Assembly: GCA_964387795.1 (NCBI GenBank)
Contig: CAYLYP010000015.1
Span: 1 to 50,220 of the forward strand
Direction of reading: 5' to 3'
DNA from: CAYLYP01 sp964387795
Lineage (GTDB): Bacteria > Bacteroidota > Bacteroidia > Bacteroidales > UBA7960
DNA length: 50,220 bases
Positions 44,092-50,220 of this stretch are shown one piece after another; position 1 is the stretch's first letter; every line of letters starts with the position of its first letter. The translations under genes were made by a program, and so were the position numbers. The notes under the pieces are model-generated. The model worked only from the letters and a program-made list of their open reading frames with translations, ran no database searches and was not told the DNA's origin.

Positions 44092-46146
44092 GTGAGCGAA
44101 AAAACATTCAAACGATATACGATTACATCTGCTTTACCTTATGCCAATGGCCCTGTACATATTGGGCATTTAGCAGGTGTTTATGTCCCGGCAGATATTT
44201 ATGTCAGGTATCTCCGACTGAAGGGCAGAGATGTTGTTTTCATCGGAGGGTCTGATGAGCATGGTGTGCCCATCACAATAAAAGCCCGTCAGGAAGGGGT
44301 AACACCTCAGGATGTTGTCGATAAATATCATAATATCATTAAAGACAGTTTCAAAGAATTCGGTATTTCTTTTGACATTTATAGCCGAACTTCAAATCAG
44401 GTACATCATGAAACAGCATCTGCATTTTTCAAAAAGATGTATGATGAAGGAAAGTTTATCGAGAAAACAAGTGAACAGTTTTTTGATGCTGCCCATTCTC
44501 AATTCCTGGCCGACCGATATATTACAGGTACTTGCCCTCATTGTGGTTTTGAAAGGGCTTATGGGGATCAGTGTGAAAACTGTGGTACTTCATTGAATGC
44601 AACAGACCTTATTAATCCCAAATCGGTATTAAGTGGTAATGTCCCGGAATTAAAACAGACCAAACATTGGTATCTGCCTCTCGACCAATATGAGGGCATG
44701 CTTCGTGAGTGGATCCTGAAAAATCACAAAGATGATTGGAAAACCAATGTGTATGGACAATGTAAATCATGGATTGATCAGGGCTTACAACCCAGGGCAG
44801 TCACTCGTGACCTTGATTGGGGAGTAAAGGTTCCCGTTGAAGGAGCCGATGGTAAAGTGTTATATGTCTGGTTTGATGCGCCCATTGGTTATATATCAGC
44901 TACCCGTGAATGGGGCATAGCTGCCGGAAAAGATTGGGAACCATATTGGAAAAGCAAGGATTCAAAACTTGTTCATTTTATAGGGAAAGACAATATTGTT
45001 TTCCATTGCATCATCTTTCCGGTAATGCTTCACGCAGAAGGTAGTTATATCATGCCTGAAAATGTGCCTGCAAATGAATTCCTGAACCTCGAAGGCGATA
45101 AGATATCTACTTCCCGAAACTGGGCTGTCTGGTTACATGAATATCTTAAAGAATTTCCGGGCAAACAGGATGTGCTCAGATATGTACTTTGTTCTGCTGC
45201 CCCCGAAACAAAAGATAATGATTTTACATGGAAGGATTTTCAGGCAAGGAATAATGGGGAACTCCTCGCAATCCTTGGAAACTTTATCAACCGTACTTTG
45301 GTACTTACGCATAAGTATTATGAGGGAAAAGTGCCGGAAGCCAATACATGGGGTCAGGTAGAGCTTGAAACCATTGAACAGCTTAAAGCATTCCCTGATC
45401 GTATAAGCCAAAGCCTTGAAAACTATAGGTTCCGTGAAGCATTGTCTGAACTGATGAACCTTGCAAGGCTCGGAAACCGCTACCTCACCGAAAAAGAACC
45501 CTGGAAGCTCTTTAAAACAAATCCTGAGGACGTAAAATCAATAATGAATTTAAGCCTTCAGATATGTGCCAACCTCGCAATCCTTGCTGAACCATTTCTC
45601 CCATTTACAGCCGATAAGCTTCGTAAAATGCTCAATCTTAACGTAACAGGCTGGGATAAGGCCGGAAATGCTAATTTATTGTCTGAAGGACATTTGATTA
45701 ATCAGCCGGAGCTGCTCTTTGAAAAAATTGAAGATGAAACTATTCAGGTTCAGATTGACAAGCTTCAACAGACAAAAATCTCTAATGACAAAGCACAGCT
45801 TAAGTGCAAGCCGGCAAAAGAACCCATTGAATTTGATGATTTTGCTAAGATGGACATCAGAATAGGAACAATCATTGAAGCAGAAAAAGTTGCTAAAACA
45901 AAAAAACTCCTTAAACTTAAAATAGATATTGGCATTAAGGTTGTGACTGTTGTTAGTGGTATTGCCGAATACTATGAACCAGAAAACATTATTGGTAAAA
46001 AGGTAAGTTTCCTTGCCAATTTAAAAGCTCGTGAGATTAAAGGAATTCCTTCTGAAGGCATGGTTTTAATGGCGGAAAACCCTGATGGCGAACTTTCTTT
46101 CGTTTCTCCTGAAAAACAGGTCGAACCAGGAAGCCAAATCAGCTAA
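44092..46146 (+). CDS. metG: Methionyl-tRNA synthetase
   Basis: This class I synthetase charges tRNA-Met. The HIGH motif VHIGH lies close to the start (about 22-26), the zinc-knuckle domain has CPHCGF and CENCG, and FIGKDNIVFH leads to the KMSKS-equivalent KISTS at about 337-341. It has an anticodon-binding helical domain and a C-terminal EMAP/Trbp111 tRNA-binding domain beginning at FAKMDIRIGTIIEAE. The reading frame opens with TTG at 44059. I prefer GTG at 44092, which gives MSEKTFKRYTITSALPYANG, the normal distance to the first motif. Either start gives about 685-695 residues, the usual long form. It is probably monocistronic. Confidence 0.96.
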   Translation: MSEKTFKRYTITSALPYANGPVHIGHLAGVYVPADIYVRYLRLKGRDVVFIGGSDEHGVPITIKARQEGVTPQDVVDKYHNIIKDSFKEFGISFDIYSRTSNQVHHETASAFFKKMYDEGKFIEKTSEQFFDAAHSQFLADRYITGTCPHCGFERAYGDQCENCGTSLNATDLINPKSVLSGNVPELKQTKHWYLPLDQYEGMLREWILKNHKDDWKTNVYGQCKSWIDQGLQPRAVTRDLDWGVKVPVEGADGKVLYVWFDAPIGYISATREWGIAAGKDWEPYWKSKDSKLVHFIGKDNIVFHCIIFPVMLHAEGSYIMPENVPANEFLNLEGDKISTSRNWAVWLHEYLKEFPGKQDVLRYVLCSAAPETKDNDFTWKDFQARNNGELLAILGNFINRTLVLTHKYYEGKVPEANTWGQVELETIEQLKAFPDRISQSLENYRFREALSELMNLARLGNRYLTEKEPWKLFKTNPEDVKSIMNLSLQICANLAILAEPFLPFTADKLRKMLNLNVTGWDKAGNANLLSEGHLINQPELLFEKIEDETIQVQIDKLQQTKISNDKAQLKCKPAKEPIEFDDFAKMDIRIGTIIEAEKVAKTKKLLKLKIDIGIKVVTVVSGIAEYYEPENIIGKKVSFLANLKAREIKGIPSEGMVLMAENPDGELSFVSPEKQVEPGSQIS

Positions 46147-46203
46147 ACATTCACCCTTTTAATATGTCAAACGTTTCTTTATATTAAACTAGCTTGCATT
46201 TTT

Positions 46204-46236
46204 ATTGAATAAATAATTTTTTTTTCATTAAATTTG
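46204..46236 (+). promoter_or_regulatory. Candidate promoter of tRNA-Arg
   Basis: ATTG at 46204-46207 stands 21 bases before TAAATTTG at 46229-46236. The tRNA begins 12 bases later at 46248. This fits the Bacteroidota -33/-7 form well. Confidence 0.55.
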
Positions 46237-46247
46237 CCACTCATTCT

Positions 46248-46319
46248 GGCCCTGTAGTTCAACGGATAGAACGGAAGTTTCCTAAACTTTAAATACAGGT
46301 TCGATTCCTGTCGGGGCTA
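46248..46319 (+). tRNA. tRNA-Arg (anticodon CCT)
   Basis: The cloverleaf folds by hand. The acceptor stem GGCCCTG pairs with CGGGGCT (with G-U pairs at both positions 1-72 and 6-67). The D stem is GTTC with GAAC. The anticodon stem GAAGT with ACTTT encloses loop TTCCTAA, so the anticodon is CCT, reading AGG. The T stem ACAGG/CCTGT has loop TTCGATT. The discriminator is A46319 and CCA is not encoded. It lies about 100 bases past metG. Confidence 0.9.
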
Positions 46320-46410
46320 CTACGCTGTTGGCGAAAATTATTTTCTATCGTAATACAAGGTATTGTTCACTAAACCGAACTCTTCATTATATTATCTAAA
46401 CCAAAACGCC

Positions 46411-46626
46411 ATGAATAGAAAAGATGAACGCCCTAGTAAGATCTCTTATGAAAGGCATTTAAACCAAAAGGGAATACCAGATATTGAAAAAAAATCAAAT
46501 GGAGGAAGAGTCCCTGATTATGTTAAATACGGCACGTGGTTGAGGGTGAACGATGTAGATACTTTTGAAAAAGAGTATATGTCGTGGAAGGTTGTTATGC
46601 GCCAACAAGAAGAAACTTTCTTGTAA
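46411..46626 (+). CDS. Small conserved-looking protein, function unknown
   Basis: This 71-residue charged protein has no signal peptide. It contains GRVPDYVKYGTWLRVNDVDTFEKEYMSW, a segment with the look of a conserved small domain (aromatic and charged residues in fixed spacing), which I recall only vaguely from other Bacteroidota proteins. The frame opens 48 bases upstream (46363), but ATG 46411 gives a better start. It lies directly after tRNA-Arg and ends in a bidirectional terminator at 46625, which supports it being a true gene. Confidence 0.6.
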   Translation: MNRKDERPSKISYERHLNQKGIPDIEKKSNGGRVPDYVKYGTWLRVNDVDTFEKEYMSWKVVMRQQEETFL

Positions 46627-46660
46627 AAAAAAAAGACCGGTTATTCTGGTCTTTTTTTTT
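46625..46660. terminator. Bidirectional terminator
   Basis: GACCGG at 46635-46640 pairs with CTGGTC at 46646-46651 (one G-T pair), with a five-base loop, an A-run before and a T-run after. It serves the small gene on the plus strand and the gene at 46668 on the minus strand. Confidence 0.8.
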
Positions 46661-46667
46661 ATGTTCC

Positions 46668-47225
46668 TTAATTCCATTCAACCAGGATATTTGTTTTAAC
46701 ATTCATTCCAAGATCCTCTGAATGAACTTCTACTTTTAATGGAGATTTCAGGGTTATCTCCAATGTGTGTTCTATCCAGCCTGCTATCCGGTACATGATA
46801 AGCTCTTCCTTTTTCTGGAACTTTAAAAACTGTAGCACACATTTTTTGTCCTTACTTTCAATAATCTTTATTTCTGAGGGATTATAATAGGCTGAAAATA
46901 TATTCGATGCCCTGCTCAAAACAAATTGTGGGCTACTTACCCTTACAAACATCTTATAAACCCCTTTTAACGCAACATCTGCACTATATCTTCCAATCTC
47001 CAGGGCTGCTTCTTTGTGATTCCCATTAAAGAACATATCTGCAACCTTTTGTGTTGGGACTATCACTGAATCAAACAAATTATACCAGTTGGTCGAATAT
47101 ATCTGTTGATCCAATATGGTTTTTGAAGAGGGGGGCAACATCTCTAACCACTCCACAAAACGTTGTGGATATTTTTCTCTTACAAAGTCAGGAGTTGCTT
47201 TTACAGCTGAACCTTTTATTTCCAT
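46668..47225 (-). CDS. Unrecognised protein of 185 residues
   Basis: I do not recognise this family. The sequence has no signal or membrane helix. It opens with MEIKGSAVKATPDFVREKYPQRF, continues with a helical stretch (RFVEWLEMLPPSSKTIL, then IVPTQKVADMFFNGNHKEAALEIGRYSADVALKGVYKMFV) and ends in a beta-rich segment with an aromatic C-terminus. The helical part followed by a compact alpha/beta end is reminiscent of small-molecule sensor domains (V4R or HNOB-like), but I see no haem His or metal site I could assign. It ends at the bidirectional terminator. Cytosolic location is likely. Confidence 0.6.
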   Translation of the reverse strand: MEIKGSAVKATPDFVREKYPQRFVEWLEMLPPSSKTILDQQIYSTNWYNLFDSVIVPTQKVADMFFNGNHKEAALEIGRYSADVALKGVYKMFVRVSSPQFVLSRASNIFSAYYNPSEIKIIESKDKKCVLQFLKFQKKEELIMYRIAGWIEHTLEITLKSPLKVEVHSEDLGMNVKTNILVEWN

Positions 47226-47696
47226 TGCTCTTGTGAATTGATAGTAGGTTTTTATTGATTTTTTAAGCCCCTTAATGATCCTGTTTTATAAAATCTATTA
47301 ATTGGCCGGGTTTTAAAGGGAACAAATGTATTGTTTTTTTTATTAAAGCAATCATTTAAAACCAAAAAATATCAAGATAAACCCATATTATTTTACATCA
47401 GGTAATTCATTTCCTAAGTATTTCTTATGTTAGTTATTGCCCCTTTTTATTGCAAACTCAAAGAAAACGATTAAGGGCCTTTTTAGGTTTTATTATAAAC
47501 TATGCTGGTTTGTTTTATTGAAATCGAATATTTTTATTTGGTATCCAATCATTTCCTTTGAGTATTTTTCTCCATCTAAATCAAACATTTGGTATAAATG
47601 GTTGTTTTTAATGATTCGATTCATTAAATTTGGGTAATGCATTGAAAGTTAAACCTTTTAATGCTACATGTATCCTAATCTTTTAAATCAAAGCCA
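47226..47696. other. Non-coding region before the MBL-fold gene
   Basis: This 471-base AT-rich gap contains the promoter listed at 47601. A 66-codon frame at 47437-47637 is low-complexity and lacks any support. I see nothing else. Confidence 0.5.
47601..47632 (+). promoter_or_regulatory. Candidate promoter of the MBL-fold gene
   Basis: GTTG at 47601-47604 stands 20 bases before TAAATTTG at 47625-47632. The start codon follows at 47697, giving a leader of about 60 bases. Confidence 0.5.
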
Positions 47697-48491
47697 ATGA
47701 AAAACAAGCTGGTTTTCTTAACATTGATTTTGCTTGCCATCTATACTGCATCAGGTCAGGATGCAGATAATTCAAATGATCCGCAAAACATTGATAAATC
47801 TCTTATCACAATGGATAATCAGGACATAGAGGCAATAACAAGTATTGCCAACAACATCTTATGGTATGGGCAATCAGCCATTAAAATAACATACCTTGAT
47901 AAGAACTTGTATGTTGACCCATTTAAAGTGCCCTCCGGCTCGCCAAAATCAGATGTAATACTAATTACCCATTCCCACTCCGATCATCTCTCAGAGGAAT
48001 CCCTGCGCATTATTTATAAGGATGATTGCCTTATATATGCTCCTGACGATTGTTGTGGGAAATTAAAAGAAATGGGTTTTTCTAATTGTCATTCTATTAA
48101 ACCAGGAGAAACCATAAAACATGGAAACATAAGTATTGAGGCTGTTCCGGCCTATAATACCGAAAAGACCAATCACCCAAAGCAAAATAAATGGGTAGGG
48201 TATATAATAACAATTGATGGTGTCAGGATTTATCACCCTGGAGATACAAACAGGATTCCTGAAATGAAACAGATTCGTTGCGATATTGCCTTTATGCCCC
48301 TGGGGCAGACTTACACTATGTCCGGGGTTGAAGAAGCCGTGGATGCTGTTTGTGATGTTAAAGCCTCTGTTGCTGTTCCTTTTCATTATGGAATGTATGA
48401 GGGAACTGAAGATGATGCAAATATTTTCAAAAAACTTTTGCAATCAAGGGGGGTAAAGGTAATCATCAAAGAAAGGATGGGTGCTTTGTAA
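47697..48491 (+). CDS. Secreted metallo-beta-lactamase-fold hydrolase (UlaG-like)
   Basis: This 264-residue protein has a signal peptide cut near residue 20 (ASGQ). The metal-binding pattern HSHSDH (His92, His94, Asp96, His97) is followed by Asp183 in HPGDTNRIPE and His230 in VPFHYGMYEG, the order of the UlaG/YtkL branch of the fold. A second cysteine-rich patch (DDCCGKL) lies at 117-123. The signal places it in the periplasm. Substrate unknown: the branch includes lactonases and nucleases. It has its own promoter (47601) and converges on the lamin-tail gene. Confidence 0.85.
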   Translation: MKNKLVFLTLILLAIYTASGQDADNSNDPQNIDKSLITMDNQDIEAITSIANNILWYGQSAIKITYLDKNLYVDPFKVPSGSPKSDVILITHSHSDHLSEESLRIIYKDDCLIYAPDDCCGKLKEMGFSNCHSIKPGETIKHGNISIEAVPAYNTEKTNHPKQNKWVGYIITIDGVRIYHPGDTNRIPEMKQIRCDIAFMPLGQTYTMSGVEEAVDAVCDVKASVAVPFHYGMYEGTEDDANIFKKLLQSRGVKVIIKERMGAL

Positions 48492-48553
48492 ACATTCCCT
48501 TTCCATATAAAGGCTGATAGCTATTTGATATTTGTGAGACCTGCTACCCTCCT

Positions 48554-50220
48554 TCAAATCACTACAATTGGAAGTCTCAGGTATTCTATTTTCTTATCCG
48601 GTAAAATGGCTTCAATGTATATGATATGAATACCGCTTTGCGCCCTTCCTGAGTTTTCAGTTACCCCATCCCAGGTGATTGTTCCTTTTGTTCCTGCAAG
48701 GTGGTTTTTCTCAAGGTTTTTTATTAACCTGCCTTTTGCATCAAATATGCTTATATTTAACAAAATACCTTGTTGTTCAAACAAATAGCCTATTAACAAT
48801 ATATCATCTTTACCATCATTGTCGGGAGAAATAATATCAGAAACCAATTCAATATTTTTAGAAAGCTGGTTAATGGGTGATGCTGATTGTGAATTTTTAT
48901 AAGCTGGTGTCCCAAATCCTGATGTTTCAGAAGCTGAATGCCAATTATCTGACTGTTGGGTTGGTTTGTCAAGGAAAATACGCTCGAGTGAAACGCCTTT
49001 TTTATTTGACAGGAATTGAAAATGCATGTTTTCATTATATGCAAATCTGTCAATAACCTCAGTTTGGATATTTGTAAGCGCAATTGAGCCTTCATCATTT
49101 GGCAAAGAAGGCATATCAATCATCTCAGCAAAGCATTTTTTTTGAACAACCCTATATTGTTGTTTAACAACTTCAGGATTCATTGTCAGGGCAATATAAT
49201 CACCCGGGAAAAGTAAAAGGCTTTTATCAGATATTTTGCAAATGTTATTTTGAAATCCTGTTAGGGTATCAAGGTTAACAAGGCTGAAGTTCTTAAGATC
49301 AAAAACTTTTTGGGAGCGGTTAACAAGTTCAACATAATCATATCCCTGCTCCAAGGGATTAAATAACACTTCGTTAATAACAATTTCCACTGGCATTGGT
49401 TCCTGGGGGATAGCTACCTGTACAAGGGTGTTTTCCAATGGCAACAAATTACAAGCACCCATGATGCTGTTTACCTTAACTTCATAAATCTGACCAGGAT
49501 CCATGGCTGTGGGCAATAAAAGCAGGACTTCAGTGAATGTTGGGTTCAGGGGAACAGCCTTTACAGGAGTGCCAATCTGAGATATTTGATAGTTTGATGT
49601 GTTTTTTATTGATAAGGAATCAAGGCTTTTATCAAAACAGAGTGTTACCTCATCAGGAGATTTATATCCCGCCCTTAATAAAGTTGGTGCTGCAATTTCA
49701 GGATTAGGAGCTGCTATTGAGTTTTCAACCCCTGGTGTGCCTCCTTTTTGAGATTTGGAAGCATCCCAGTTAAATGATGATTCACAAAGGTTTTCAATGT
49801 CTTTTCTCTCAAGCGACCATCCTCCGTTACGCTTTTGGGGCTCTTTGATCCAACCACCTGTAAAGCTGATATCAGTAATTACCTGCCCATGGGAATTTCT
49901 GATTCCAATGCCTGATCCGGTCGAAGATATTGTTGGAAAATGTGCAAGTTTAATGGTTTTACCTAAACCTTCAAGTTTAAAATAATGTTTTTCGTGACCA
50001 ATAATCCTGTATGAATTTGGAGGAACGCTTTCGCACCCAAATGGCATATATGCATCATCAATGCTCAATTGCCATCCCTGCAATGAAACAGGGAGATCAC
50101 TTCTGTTGAAGATTTCAAGATATGGCGATTCAGGAAGCTGGACTACAGGGTTTGGATCAGCCATTATCTCAGTGATTATAATATCCTGGTAAGAAGGATC
50201 ATGTAAAACGAAAGTGTTTT
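48554..50220 (-). CDS. Lamin-tail domain surface protein, 5' end outside the window
   Basis: The reading frame is open to the right edge, so at least 555 residues are the C-terminal part of a longer protein. Upstream of the first visible Met the frame continues as DIIITEIMADPNP, the usual start of a lamin-tail domain. The order is lamin-tail domain 1 (to about GTPGVENS), an Ig-like module (APTLLRAGYKSPDEVTLCFD), and lamin-tail domain 2 (VINEVLFNPLEQGYDYVELVNRS). It ends with a FlgD/gliding-type tail (ISPDNDGKDDILLIGYL, IFDAKGRLIKNL, TITWDGVTENSG). Tails of this kind occur on surface proteins and some T9SS clients. Enzymatic domains, if any, lie outside the window. Confidence 0.85.
   Translation of the reverse strand, partial: NTFVLHDPSYQDIIITEIMADPNPVVQLPESPYLEIFNRSDLPVSLQGWQLSIDDAYMPFGCESVPPNSYRIIGHEKHYFKLEGLGKTIKLAHFPTISSTGSGIGIRNSHGQVITDISFTGGWIKEPQKRNGGWSLERKDIENLCESSFNWDASKSQKGGTPGVENSIAAPNPEIAAPTLLRAGYKSPDEVTLCFDKSLDSLSIKNTSNYQISQIGTPVKAVPLNPTFTEVLLLLPTAMDPGQIYEVKVNSIMGACNLLPLENTLVQVAIPQEPMPVEIVINEVLFNPLEQGYDYVELVNRSQKVFDLKNFSLVNLDTLTGFQNNICKISDKSLLLFPGDYIALTMNPEVVKQQYRVVQKKCFAEMIDMPSLPNDEGSIALTNIQTEVIDRFAYNENMHFQFLSNKKGVSLERIFLDKPTQQSDNWHSASETSGFGTPAYKNSQSASPINQLSKNIELVSDIISPDNDGKDDILLIGYLFEQQGILLNISIFDAKGRLIKNLEKNHLAGTKGTITWDGVTENSGRAQSGIHIIYIEAILPDKKIEYLRLPIVVI

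Noticed and set aside
47437..47637. 66-codon plus-strand gene
   Set aside because: Low-complexity, AT-driven composition with no ribosome-site or family support. The predicted promoter of the next gene overlaps its end.
1..50220. Prophage, integrative element or transposon
   Set aside because: No integrase, transposase, relaxase, capsid or direct-repeat ends were recognised. Most gaps hold only small repeats.

Overview
The window looks like chromosomal DNA from a member of the Bacteroidota (Bacteroidia-like). Four kinds of evidence point there. Family content: DUF4270 lipoprotein, a Wzi-like protein, LspA with a long loop, a TraR/DksA protein carrying the CRVTGKL motif, and a secreted protease with a type IX secretion (T9SS) tail. 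Base composition is AT-rich. Shine-Dalgarno sites are almost absent. Several promoters fit the Bacteroidota pattern, a TTG-like -33 box and a TAnnTTTG -7 box. I see no transposase, integrase, phage gene or CRISPR array. Most of the window reads as ordinary chromosome with housekeeping clusters. || Layout. 1-614 is non-coding and carries an 11-bp-period repeat array. 615-9021 holds an outer-membrane protein, a GT4 glycosyltransferase, a TetR regulator and, divergent from it, two tandem FtsX/MacB-type permeases. 9137-18369 is a biosynthetic and repair block. glmS, a DUF4270 lipoprotein and a one-domain glycogen-synthase-like protein lie on the minus strand. panC, panD, a UPF0104 membrane protein, rfaE2, a small lipoprotein and radA lie on the plus strand. 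18370-19023 holds a second, inverted copy of the 11-bp array. 19024-28825 is mostly envelope: a YhhN membrane protein, a 1110-residue subtilase with a T9SS tail, two small secreted proteins, a Wzi-like porin, a phospholipase D/cardiolipin synthase and an NlpC/P60 lipoprotein. 29182-38593 holds a PfkB kinase, an EF-G paralogue with altered GTPase motifs, a nitroreductase, the ileS-traR/dksA-lspA operon and a radical SAM protein. 38695-42550 holds a beta-barrel protein, a three-gene membrane redox cluster (FMN/4Fe-4S protein, flavin reductase-like protein, nitroreductase) and a DUF4440-like lipoprotein. 42850-50220 holds a FemAB-type transferase, metG, tRNA-Arg(CCT), a small conserved protein, an unrecognised protein, a secreted metallo-beta-lactamase-fold hydrolase and the 3' part of a lamin-tail-domain protein that runs off the window. 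|| How the genes fit together. glmS, rfaE2, the FemAB-like transferase, NlpC/P60, Wzi-like protein, cardiolipin synthase and LspA all serve the cell envelope. panC and panD make pantothenate. ileS, metG, the EF-G paralogue and tRNA-Arg serve translation. || The observations most worth a second look are: the pair of inverted 11-bp-period arrays about 18.4 kb apart; the membrane redox trio at 39610-42007; the EF-G paralogue lacking the switch-II histidine; the TetR/permease divergon with a perfect 10-bp inverted repeat; a perfect palindrome over the -7 box of the phospholipase D gene; and a pair of decayed, coding-like repeats at about 23.4 and 25.2 kb.
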